From: Prolixibacteraceae bacterium
Lineage (GTDB): Bacteria > Bacteroidota > Bacteroidia > Bacteroidales > Prolixibacteraceae
DNA: 61,872 nt
Direction: 5' to 3'
NCBI GenBank assembly: GCA_030602265.1
Contig: JAUWAB010000019.1
Span: 1-61,872, forward strand
In this document: positions 53,912-61,026 of the stretch, one piece after another
How the letters are laid out: each line of letters opens with the position of its first letter
How positions within the stretch are numbered: position 1 is the first letter of the stretch
Made by a program: the position numbers and the translations under genes
The notes under the pieces: model-generated
The model's database searches: none
What the model was told of the DNA's origin: nothing
What the model saw: only the letters and a program-made list of their open reading frames with translations

Positions 53912-55582
53912 TTATGACTTGATTAAAGGTATGCTTATGGAAATGGTGGTCTCCTTGCCGCGGACCGATTTCACAGAGGCGGTGCCCTTGTGGTTTTGCA
54001 CGATGCCGTGGACGATCGAAAGGCCTAATCCGATCCCGCTGGTCTTCTGCTTGGTCGAGAAGAACGGTTCAAACACATGAGGGATGTCCTGTTCGGCAAT
54101 GCCTATCCCGTTGTCGGTCACCTCAACCTGGATATGTTCACCATCCGGATTGAAAGTGCGGAGCAGAACTTCACCATTCTCACGGACGGCCTCCGATGCA
54201 TTCACCAGGATGGCCACGAAGGCCTGTTTGACCTGGTTCGGACTGCAGTGGATCAGGTCCTGGCGCGCGCCGAAATCGGTCCAGAAGTGGATGTTGGCGA
54301 TTTTCATGGGGTGTGACATGAGCTCGTAGGTGTCGGCCAGGATTTCGTGCAGATGGCGCGGTTCAAAATTATCCTGGTCTTTCCGGCTGAAATCGAGGAG
54401 CCCCTTTACAATGTCACCGCATCGCTTGGTCTCGGTCTCGATCAGTTTCAGGTGCTTCAGCATGCTTTCCTTTTTCTCCGGATCAAGGTTTTGGTTGTTC
54501 AGCTGCTTGGAAACCAGCTTGGCATACACCAGAATCCCGGAGAGGGGGTTATTGATTTCGTGGGCTACCGACAAGGAGAGTTTACCCAGGGAGGCGATCC
54601 GCTCGATGTTGATCAGGTCATTCTGGGCCTGCCCTAATTCTTCCGATTTCTTCTGAACTTTATACTCAAGCTGTTGTGACCAATTGTGCAATTCGTTGTT
54701 GGCCGTCTGTAAATTATCTAACATTTCGTTGAAGGCGAGGGATACCATCCGCATGTCGGAAAGCTGGTTGGGCTTAATGGTGAGTCGCATGCTCTTGTCA
54801 CCGCTGGCTACCGCTTCACTGGCAACGATAAGCTGCTTGAGCGGGTTCTTGATTTTCTTATTGGTGAAGATAATCATGAACAGGATCAGCAGGAAGGTCA
54901 TCAGGGAGGCCAGCAGGTAATAGTCGGTTTGTGATTTCTGCAGGGCACTGTCGAGGCTTTCCAAAGGCATCTTGATGATGAGGGAACCGAGTACATCCTC
55001 TTCGCGGCTATGGGCATGGCAGGCTGCGGTGTAACATGACGGGGCGTTGAGAATTGGCGATTTGATCAGGAGATGGCGCTGCCTTTCCAACGCCGGGTTC
55101 ATGGCACAGTTGGTCTCACTGTCGATGATGCGGTACGACCGCTCTGTCCTCGAGAACATGGAGTCAAAATCGGAATGACAACTCATGCAGTCGGGGTCGA
55201 TATGTTCGGGCGATTCAGATGATATGGAGGTGTATACCAGATAGTTGTTCTGGTCGTACATGCTTACGTCATCTATGCCCGACATTTTATTGATCAGGTC
55301 TAAGGTATTCTGCAGTGAGGTCTGGTCGTTCTCCAACATCGACCGGTAGAGGGCACTTTCCACCAGATAGCCTATGTTGTTGCCGTTTTCACTGATCACC
55401 GATTTCATGTATTCTTCGTTCACAGAGCGGAAAATAATTCCGAAGGAAACGAAGAGAAAGAAAGAGGAGATGCCGATAAGGAAAACCACCCGTCCGTAAA
55501 TGGAAGAGTGAAACTTCACATAACCCCGGATGAGGGGCTGCCGGATGCTCCGTTTTCCGGAGGATTTACTGAACCACTTCAT
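53912..55582 (-). CDS. Sensor histidine kinase with periplasmic cytochrome c-like motifs
   Basis: 556 residues. Helix 1 (about 31-52), periplasmic domain 53-220, helix 2 (221-240), HAMP 241-293, coiled linker, HisKA with LSVAHEINNPLSG (H341) and HATPase with VTDNGIGIAEQDI, FEPFFSTKQKTSGIGLGLSIV. The periplasmic domain contains DPDCMSCHSD, a canonical CxxCH haem-attachment motif (C132, C135, H136), and CYTAACHAH (C183, C188, H189, H191), a CX4CH variant with an extra His. This suggests a haem-c redox or gas sensor matured by the CcsBA system. Partner of the adjacent NtrC-type regulator. Confidence 0.88.
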   Translation of the reverse strand: MKWFSKSSGKRSIRQPLIRGYVKFHSSIYGRVVFLIGISSFFLFVSFGIIFRSVNEEYMKSVISENGNNIGYLVESALYRSMLENDQTSLQNTLDLINKMSGIDDVSMYDQNNYLVYTSISSESPEHIDPDCMSCHSDFDSMFSRTERSYRIIDSETNCAMNPALERQRHLLIKSPILNAPSCYTAACHAHSREEDVLGSLIIKMPLESLDSALQKSQTDYYLLASLMTFLLILFMIIFTNKKIKNPLKQLIVASEAVASGDKSMRLTIKPNQLSDMRMVSLAFNEMLDNLQTANNELHNWSQQLEYKVQKKSEELGQAQNDLINIERIASLGKLSLSVAHEINNPLSGILVYAKLVSKQLNNQNLDPEKKESMLKHLKLIETETKRCGDIVKGLLDFSRKDQDNFEPRHLHEILADTYELMSHPMKIANIHFWTDFGARQDLIHCSPNQVKQAFVAILVNASEAVRENGEVLLRTFNPDGEHIQVEVTDNGIGIAEQDIPHVFEPFFSTKQKTSGIGLGLSIVHGIVQNHKGTASVKSVRGKETTISISIPLIKS

Positions 55583-55704
55583 AATATTCCGTTAACTCGC
55601 TAACAAGCGGTAAATTAACCGCAATTTAGGCAATTTGGCAAGAATTTCATTCAAAGTAAGGGCGCCATGCGTTAATTCATATTCAGAATGGATAAAGCCC
55701 TAAT

Positions 55705-55739
55705 CGGAGACCGGAGACCGGAGTCCGGAATCCGGACCT
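55705..55739. repeat. Heptanucleotide tandem repeat (CGGAGAC)n
   Basis: CGGAGAC, CGGAGAC, CGGAGTC, CGGAATC, CGGACCT: five 7-bp units. Confidence 0.8.
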
Positions 55740-55780
55740 GGCAATGAAGAACGCCGTAGGGGCAAGCCTCGCGCTTGCCC
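55740..55780. repeat. REP-like hairpin, copy 1
   Basis: GGCAATGAAGAACGCCGTAG leads into GGGCAAG-CCTCGCG-CTTGCCC, a perfect 7-bp stem. The same arrangement with a different stem is found at 55864-55907. Confidence 0.75.
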
Positions 55781-55810
55781 TTGTCCCGCTGGCCTCCCCT
55801 GCCTCCCCCC

Positions 55811-55845
55811 GGTAAACGGTAAACGGTGAACAGTAAACGGTGAAA
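55811..55845. repeat. Heptanucleotide tandem repeat (GGTAAAC)n
   Basis: GGTAAAC, GGTAAAC, GGTGAAC, AGTAAAC, GGTGAAA: five 7-bp units, lying between the two REP-like hairpins. Confidence 0.8.
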
Positions 55846-55863
55846 CAAACCGGAAACCGAACC

Positions 55864-55907
55864 GGGCAATGAAAAACGGCGTTGGGGCGACCCTAAGTGG
55901 CCGCCCC
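55864..55907. repeat. REP-like hairpin, copy 2
   Basis: GGGCAATGAAAAACGGCGTT then GGGGCGACC / GGCCGCCCC with a six-base loop (one mismatch). Related to copy 1 by the shared lead sequence; the stem has been replaced. Confidence 0.72.
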
Positions 55908-55975
55908 CTTCACCGTTACCGGTAATCTAAATGTTGTTGTTTCTGCTATACTGGTTGTTGTATCCAGTCGGTTGG

Positions 55976-56725
55976 TCAGGATTCTGAGAATCCTTCAAAT
56001 TCAGGCGTTGTAACTTTCTCCTCGATGAACTCATCCTGAAAGGCCTGCCAGATTTCTCCGGAGAGCATCTGCAGGGGCTCGGCAATCAGCTCACCTCCGT
56101 CCTGCAGCACCAGGTGTGAATTTCCGTTGCTCTTGCTCAGTACGCCCGCCATAAAGTCACGGAATCGTGCCAGCTCCTGTTCGACCCATTCCAGGGCACT
56201 CTCTGCAAAATAATACCCGTTGGTCTCTGCGACCCATTTTTCCGGCTTGATCCTGCAGAACCATCCCTTTTCGTAGGGATCTTCCAGCAGCAAAGCCGGA
56301 TTGGATGTCAGCATCGCATTAATGTCCCGGATCTCTCCTGTGACCGGCGAGTAGATGTTCAACTTCTTGCCGCCCTGGTCAATCAAGCCTAATAATTCTC
56401 CCTTTTGTACCCTTTCCCCGGGATTCTTCATCCTGATCATGTTCACCTCTCCGATTACTTTCACCAGGAAATCATCGATGCCCACTTTGGCTAATCCCGA
56501 TTTCTCCAGATAGGTCCACGAGTGGTGCCTGCTGAAGAATAATCCCTGGGGGAGGTGGAATGATCCGAAGTTTAGTGTGCCCATGGCCTTCCTGACTGCA
56601 GAACGAATTTTCACCGGACGGCTCAGGAGCATCCAGAAGGGGATCAGGACCAGGAAAAAAGTGATGATGGCCAGGTACTCGATCCCTTTGGTTTCAAAAA
56701 TGTTGGTGTAGGTAAATCCTTCCAT
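55976..56725 (-). CDS. Membrane-anchored GcvH-like (lipoyl-domain) protein
   Basis: 249 residues. One helix at about 17-35 followed by basic residues (SRPVKIRSAVRKAMG) places the rest in the cytoplasm. Residues about 60-160 match glycine-cleavage H protein: FFSRHHSWTYLEKSGLAKVGIDDFLVKVIGEV, GERVQKGELLGLI, NIYSPVTGEIRDIN, DPYEKGWFCRIKPEKW. The lipoyl-lysine position of GcvH (ESVKAASDIY) reads DQGGKKLNIY: Gly at 119, with Lys at 120 and 121. The last 60 residues (ARFRDFMAGVL ... HLVLQDGGELIAEP) recur in the first gene of the operon, so these two share a two-domain module. No GcvT, GcvP or lipoate ligase genes are nearby, so this is not glycine cleavage. Fourth gene of the operon. Confidence 0.8.
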   Translation of the reverse strand: MEGFTYTNIFETKGIEYLAIITFFLVLIPFWMLLSRPVKIRSAVRKAMGTLNFGSFHLPQGLFFSRHHSWTYLEKSGLAKVGIDDFLVKVIGEVNMIRMKNPGERVQKGELLGLIDQGGKKLNIYSPVTGEIRDINAMLTSNPALLLEDPYEKGWFCRIKPEKWVAETNGYYFAESALEWVEQELARFRDFMAGVLSKSNGNSHLVLQDGGELIAEPLQMLSGEIWQAFQDEFIEEKVTTPEFEGFSES

Positions 56726-56824
56726 ATTTTGTGTTTTTTGCCTTCTGCCCCTAAGGGCGACAGGCTGATTAATGATTCGTTGTATTCAAAATTATTACAA
56801 ACCTGTTGTGTTCATACTGTTAAA

Positions 56825-58039
56825 TTAATCTTTGGCCCATTCCGGGGAGTCGCGTAGCACCGGCATACGGGAGATGACCCATCTGAAAATCCAGATTTGG
56901 ATGAAGATGATGGTCAGCGAAATGACGATCTCTTTCCAGGAGGGCATATAATGGGTGGCGGCGTCCCAGCGGTAGGCAATGATGGAGACGTTGAGTCGGT
57001 TCAGGATAATACCGATCATGGTGATGATGGCGGCAATCCGGATCACCGGCAGGTTGAAGGTCCGGTAGCTGTAAAAGAACAGGATCATCGGGAGGAGCAC
57101 AAATCCGAACATCTCCAGCATCCACCAGTAGCCCATCGGGGTGAAGAGCAGTCCCCAGTGCTGGCCATGAATAAATACCAGCATCTGCAGGAAAAAATAG
57201 GCGAACATGCCTCCTGCGCAGATTTTGGAGAGTCCGTGGACAATAACGTCACTGTTTTTCCGGTGATTTTTGCCTACCTGGCCGTTAAAGACCTTGTGGG
57301 TTATTGATCCCTCAAAGATAACCATCGACAATCCGGCAAACACGCTGGAAACCAGGAAGAGCAGCGGAATGAATTCGTTGTACCAGAGCGGGTGGATCTT
57401 TTCGCTGGCCATCAGGAAGAGGGCACCTAAGCCTGACTGGTGCAAGGTGGAGAGAGTAATTCCAAAGATAACCGCCGCTACCGTCATTCCGGAAAGAATC
57501 CTGCGGGCCCTGCGGGCGCCGATCCATTCGGCAACGGCCGGTGAAAATTCGATCAGCTGGGCGAAGATATACAGGACAAAGTGCCAGGCGACCAGGAACA
57601 ATACGGAGCTGGCCCCGAAACTGTTGCCTATCAGTGGATTGAAAATGTTCCATGGTTTGCCCAGGTCAAGGACCAGTGCACCGGCATAAAAAATATAGGC
57701 AAGAAAGCCGTTCAGAACGGTCACCCGGATCACGCTGTGATACTTGTGCATCTTCAGGATGTAGACCATGAAGGTGAGCACATAGGCTCCCCCTGCAAAT
57801 GCCACGCCGGTGACTACATTAAACCCTTTCCACAATCCCCATGGAATCTCCTGGGAGACGTTGGAAACTTCGCCCAGCCCAAAGGCAAAGCGGAGGACGA
57901 TCAGGACGAGGCCGGTAAGTATGACCGGAATGGAGAGGATATTGAACGGGGTAAGCCATTTTCCGCGGGGTTTCAGTTCGCTGACGATGAATCCCCATAC
58001 GGATTGTTCCTTTGGTTGTTGGATGGCTGGACTAGTCAT
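56825..58039 (-). CDS. HybB/NrfD-family integral membrane subunit
   Basis: 404 residues with about ten membrane helices, matching the HybB branch of the NrfD superfamily: ISQEIPWGLWKGFNVVTGVAFAGGAYVLTFMVYIL, FYAGALVLDLGKPW, FGITLSTLHQSGLGALFLMASEKIHPLWYN, GHQHWGLLFTPMGYWWMLEMFGF. These proteins exchange electrons between quinone and a periplasmic iron-sulfur partner and may translocate protons. The HybA-like ferredoxin gene overlaps it by 8 bp upstream, as in hyb and related operons. No hydrogenase or molybdoenzyme catalytic subunit accompanies it. Confidence 0.88.
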   Translation of the reverse strand: MTSPAIQQPKEQSVWGFIVSELKPRGKWLTPFNILSIPVILTGLVLIVLRFAFGLGEVSNVSQEIPWGLWKGFNVVTGVAFAGGAYVLTFMVYILKMHKYHSVIRVTVLNGFLAYIFYAGALVLDLGKPWNIFNPLIGNSFGASSVLFLVAWHFVLYIFAQLIEFSPAVAEWIGARRARRILSGMTVAAVIFGITLSTLHQSGLGALFLMASEKIHPLWYNEFIPLLFLVSSVFAGLSMVIFEGSITHKVFNGQVGKNHRKNSDVIVHGLSKICAGGMFAYFFLQMLVFIHGQHWGLLFTPMGYWWMLEMFGFVLLPMILFFYSYRTFNLPVIRIAAIITMIGIILNRLNVSIIAYRWDAATHYMPSWKEIVISLTIIFIQIWIFRWVISRMPVLRDSPEWAKD

Positions 58040-58892
58040 GGTTTTCGGAATGATTTTGGTTTGACTTGGTTGCTTCGTGCAGTCCCAGAAGCAGTGAGGG
58101 CAGCAGGACGAATACTGCGGGTACGGTGTAAAGGAATCCTTTGGTCATGGCCGGATAGGATTCGTTCTTCAGCCTGGGGTCGAAGCCTAATTCGTCGAAC
58201 GGGGTAGGTGAGAGGTAAAGGGCGCTGGTGCCTCCGGCCACATCTTCCCCGAAAATCTGGTGGACGTAGCTGTCGGGGCTCTCGGCAATCCTTCTCTCTG
58301 CCTCGGCGATCAGCTCCCGTCGGGTTCCGAAATAGAGGGCATCTCCACAGGTTTCCGCACATACCGGGATCTCTCCCTGCTTGATCCGGTCGTAGCACAT
58401 GTCGCATTTCTGGATCTTCGGATTGGTGCTGGTATATTCAAATTTGGGCACGTCAAACGGGCACGAAACCATGCAGTAACGACAGCCCATACACTTGTCC
58501 TCACGCCAGATTACCGGCCCTTCCTTAGTTTTGTACATGGCCTGCGTCAGGCAGGCAGAGGCACAGGCCGGCTGGTTGCAGTGCATACAGCTGTTCCTGA
58601 CCATTACTTCGCCGGCTGAAGTCTCATGTTTGTTGATAACACTACGACGGGTGGTGCTGGTTTTACGGATAACGCCGGTCTCCAGTTCATCGTCTGGTTC
58701 CGGAAACCCATGAGCCTTGGCGCAGGCGTTTTCGCAGGCCCTGCAGCCGATGCAGATGGTGGCGTCGTAAAGAATGCCGTAAAATTCAGTCTCTTCGGTA
58801 CCGCCGGATTTGGCTCCCATACTGTCCAAACCGGCCATAGTTAGCCCGGCAACTCCCATCGTTTTGAAAAAGTTGCGTCTGTTAATACTCAT
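58032..58892 (-). CDS. Tat-exported ferredoxin-type 4x[4Fe-4S] protein (HybA-like)
   Basis: 286 residues. A twin-arginine signal (MSINRRNFFKTMGVAGLTMAG) sends it to the periplasm. Four Cys clusters of the DMSO-reductase-B fold are visible: CIGCRACENAC, CMHCNQPACASAC, CMGCRYCMVSC and CDMC ... CAETC. A C-terminal helix (LYTVPAVFVLLPSLLLGLHEA) anchors it, as in HybA. It should pass electrons between the HybB-like membrane subunit and an unidentified periplasmic donor or acceptor, plausibly a c-type cytochrome. It overlaps the HybB-like gene by 8 bp. Confidence 0.9.
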   Translation of the reverse strand: MSINRRNFFKTMGVAGLTMAGLDSMGAKSGGTEETEFYGILYDATICIGCRACENACAKAHGFPEPDDELETGVIRKTSTTRRSVINKHETSAGEVMVRNSCMHCNQPACASACLTQAMYKTKEGPVIWREDKCMGCRYCMVSCPFDVPKFEYTSTNPKIQKCDMCYDRIKQGEIPVCAETCGDALYFGTRRELIAEAERRIAESPDSYVHQIFGEDVAGGTSALYLSPTPFDELGFDPRLKNESYPAMTKGFLYTVPAVFVLLPSLLLGLHEATKSNQNHSENHD

Positions 58893-58989
58893 AATCTCAG
58901 TTTTTATGGTTTGTATGAACGTAGTTCACCCGTTGAATGCCCAGGGGGCTTCATTAAAGGCAGGGAGCCTTTCTTTTGTTAGAAGATGG

Positions 58990-59024
58990 GATAATCCCGG
59001 AAGTTTCCGCTTGCCGGGATTATC
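58990..59024 (-). other. Intercistronic mRNA hairpin
   Basis: GATAATCCCGG and CCGGGATTATC form a perfect 11-bp stem with a 13-nt loop, between the first and second genes of the operon. There is no T-run on either side, so it probably stabilises or processes the transcript, which could give different amounts of the two products. Confidence 0.6.
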
Positions 59025-59038
59025 AATGTGTTATAAAA

Positions 59039-60703
59039 TTATCTGGAAGTATCAATGAATTTATTCTGGAATTCTTCCCAAACTTCAGGCCCGAGGTCGG
59101 CTAAAACCTGGTCGGAAATTTCACCGCCATCCTGAAGAACCACATGCTGATAAACCATGTTGTTCTGGTTGATGGTCAGGGCGAAGAAGTCCCGAAGCCT
59201 TGCGAACTCTTCGGATAACCACTGGCGGTAATCGCTTCCTAAGAACATGAACTGGGTTTCGCGCGCCCAGTTAGATGGCTCTATGGTGTAGACCCAGCCC
59301 TCGGTGTAGGGCGACTCGTTGATTTTTCCTGATTCGCTGAGCAAATCCTCGTTGTACATCCGGATAGTCCCGGTTACCGGGGCATACAGTTCCAGTTGTT
59401 TGCCTTCCCTGATCAGGGTGACCATTTTTTCACCCTTGCGTACCTTTTCACCCGGTTGCTTCATCCGGATGCGGGTTAACGGCCCTGTAATATGTTGCAT
59501 GAAATCGTCGATGCCAATCCTGACGGTTCCGTCTTTTTCCATAAATGCCCAGGTATGTGATTTGTCGTAATACAGTCCGGCAGGTGCTTTGATCGATTCC
59601 GGATTAAGGGCCTCACTCATCCTGAAGCTTTCAGCGGCTGCCATCAGCCTGTGGTTTCTGCGGTAAACAAAGACACCGTAGATAGCCAGTCCGGCAAGCG
59701 CTAATGCCACGAGGATCTTTGCCCATGTGCTTCCCGGAGTACCTGCAGCCGTGGTTTCTGCTTGCAGGGGGGCCGGATTGAGCATCTGCAGGTTGGCTTC
59801 CTTTTCACTGGAGGAGAGGTCTGCAAATCCGAATGATCCCAGCAGGTCCTGTCCCTGTGTGCTTACCCAGCTGAGGAATTCAATGGCAGCCTGGCTTTCG
59901 GGCTGTACAGGAGCGGCAGCATAGATGTTATCGGTTAAGGCTGCCGGGTACTTGCCGGTCCAAATGCCCCTTACAAATGCTTCCGGGGTATTGTATATGT
60001 TTTCAAACTGATCAATACGGCCGTTTCTGTTGCGGTCTACCGGAAGTATGCCCAGTCCGGCAATAAATGATTCCCCGTCTGGCCCGACGATGTCGGCTAA
60101 CCGGCAGAAACCTATTCCGTAGACATCACCCTGAAGTACATTTATAAGTTCTGTTGTGCCCGGTACGGTGTTGAATGTCATGGCGGAAACATCAGTCCGG
60201 GTGTAGGCTTCAAGCTGAGCGGCTACCGGTGATGTCTTTGAGATGGTCACTTTTACTGGATTGACGGAGCTGATGTTTTCAAAAGTGATCCAGTTTCCGC
60301 CGGTCAGCAGACTCTTTAATTTCTCGGGAGTGATTCCCTGTTTGCTGATTTCCGGAAGAAAAGGATTGGCGGTATTGTAGACGGCGACAACGGCATCCCG
60401 TCCGATGGCCATGCTCCATGCGTCCTTACCGGCAGGTTCCGTAGTCAGCAGGCTGATATGCCCTGGTGCCAGCATTGCGTTGTCTCTGGCTTCCGTTACG
60501 TTAATTGTGGCAGATGGATAGACTGCCTTCCAGGCATCTGCCCAGCGAAGGGAAAGTTCCATCAGCTCAGGAGAAGCAAGGAGGTTAATGGAGGCGGTAT
60601 TCCCGTTGTCGGATCCCTGAGGGTTTGCTGCATAAACCCGGTGACTGTTCATGCCGGTCAGAATGACCATCAGTCCGGCGATGAGGTAAAAATAGTTCTT
60701 CAT
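59039..60703 (-). CDS. Substrate-binding-like periplasmic domain fused by a membrane helix to a cytoplasmic GcvH-like domain
   Basis: 554 residues, first gene of the operon. Signal peptide 1-25. Residues about 35-305 resemble PstS-type phosphate-binding proteins (INLLASPELMELSLRWADAWKAVYP, IGRDAVVAVYNTANPFLPEISKQGITPEKLKSLL, LINVLQGDVYGIGFCRLADIV). An EF-hand-type calcium loop DRNRNGRIDQFE is at 223-234. A helix at about 327-347 followed by YRRNHR places the rest in the cytoplasm. Residues about 376-480 are GcvH-like (YYDKSHTWAFMEKDGTVRIGIDDFM, LYAPVTGTI, PYTEGWVYTIEPSNW). The lipoyl-lysine position is Gly434, with Lys435 next. The C-terminal 60 residues (ARLRDFFALTI ... VVLQDGGEISDQV) match those of the 249-residue protein in the same operon. 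No pst transport genes are near. Confidence 0.8.
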   Translation of the reverse strand: MKNYFYLIAGLMVILTGMNSHRVYAANPQGSDNGNTASINLLASPELMELSLRWADAWKAVYPSATINVTEARDNAMLAPGHISLLTTEPAGKDAWSMAIGRDAVVAVYNTANPFLPEISKQGITPEKLKSLLTGGNWITFENISSVNPVKVTISKTSPVAAQLEAYTRTDVSAMTFNTVPGTTELINVLQGDVYGIGFCRLADIVGPDGESFIAGLGILPVDRNRNGRIDQFENIYNTPEAFVRGIWTGKYPAALTDNIYAAAPVQPESQAAIEFLSWVSTQGQDLLGSFGFADLSSSEKEANLQMLNPAPLQAETTAAGTPGSTWAKILVALALAGLAIYGVFVYRRNHRLMAAAESFRMSEALNPESIKAPAGLYYDKSHTWAFMEKDGTVRIGIDDFMQHITGPLTRIRMKQPGEKVRKGEKMVTLIREGKQLELYAPVTGTIRMYNEDLLSESGKINESPYTEGWVYTIEPSNWARETQFMFLGSDYRQWLSEEFARLRDFFALTINQNNMVYQHVVLQDGGEISDQVLADLGPEVWEEFQNKFIDTSR

Positions 60704-60780
60704 GATATTGAAATTTTATACGGTTATTTTTCTTTTTCATTCTGGCTTGTTGAGAATATCAGCAAGCGGTATATACTTAA

Positions 60781-60797
60781 TTTCAATAACGGTGCCA
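60781..60797 (-). promoter_or_regulatory. Sigma-54 promoter of the complex operon
   Basis: On the minus strand TGGCACCGTTATTGAAA: the -24 element TGGCAC is perfect, and TTGA stands in for TTGC at the correct -12 spacing. The predicted start is near 60772, giving a leader of about 69 nt before the start codon at 60703. The NtrC-type activator in the same cluster makes the assignment plausible. Confidence 0.65.
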
Positions 60798-60874
60798 TGA
60801 ATTTTCAGAGTACCCAACAGTTTGAAAAAGAGCAATATAGGACATGAAAAACGATCTGGTTGAACATATGGAAA

Positions 60875-60891
60875 TGTTGAAAAATACAACA
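60875..60891. promoter_or_regulatory. Putative activator-binding dyad 1, TGTT-N9-AACA
   Basis: TGTTGAAAAATACAACA, centred about 111 bp upstream of the predicted sigma-54 start. Confidence 0.5.
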
Positions 60892-60943
60892 CATAATTTT
60901 AGGTTTCAATGCAATGATTTGATAATGTACATGTTAGGGTTAA

Positions 60944-60960
60944 TGTTGAAAAAATAAACA
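60944..60960. promoter_or_regulatory. Putative activator-binding dyad 2, TGTT-N9-AACA
   Basis: TGTTGAAAAAATAAACA, about 180 bp upstream of the predicted start. It shares ATGTTGAAAAA with dyad 1. Confidence 0.5.
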
Positions 60961-60961
60961 G

Positions 60962-60978
60962 TGTTTAATAAATAAACA
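60962..60978. promoter_or_regulatory. Putative activator-binding dyad 3, TGTT-N9-AACA
   Basis: TGTTTAATAAATAAACA, containing the perfect arms TGTTTA / TAAACA. Its centre is 18 bp from that of dyad 2, allowing adjacent dimers. Confidence 0.5.
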
Positions 60979-61026
60979 GTATGGTTGTAAAGTGCAGAAT
61001 ATCAAACAAATAAGGAAGGGTGTATT

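Larger units (their letters stand above)
55583..55975. other. 393-bp intergenic region between kinase and the GcvH-like gene, filled with repeats
   Basis: No gene. Contains GCGGT-N6-ACCGC at 55607-55622 in the leader of the kinase, two 7-bp repeat arrays (55705-55739, 55811-55845) and two copies of a REP-like hairpin preceded by GGCAATGAARAACG (listed separately). A 65-residue reading frame at 55672-55869 on the minus strand is made of these repeats and is not credible. No sigma-54-type site was found for the kinase. Confidence 0.6.

Noticed and set aside
55629-55660. Possible sigma-54 promoter upstream of the kinase
   Set aside because: TGGC- and TTG-like pieces are present on the minus strand but the spacing between the GG and GC-equivalent bases is wrong.
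55672-55869. 65-residue frame on the minus strand
   Set aside because: Composed of heptamer arrays and REP-like hairpins.
56825-58892. Hydrogenase-2 operon (hybAB)
   Set aside because: HybA- and HybB-like subunits are present but there are no NiFe large or small subunits or maturation genes in the window.
55976-60703. Annotation as glycine cleavage H proteins
   Set aside because: No gcvT/gcvP or lipoylation genes nearby, the lipoyl lysine is replaced, and both proteins are membrane-anchored with an added C-terminal module.
59039-60703. Phosphate ABC transporter binding protein PstS
   Set aside because: No pstC, pstA, pstB or phoU genes, and the protein continues through a membrane helix into a GcvH-like domain.
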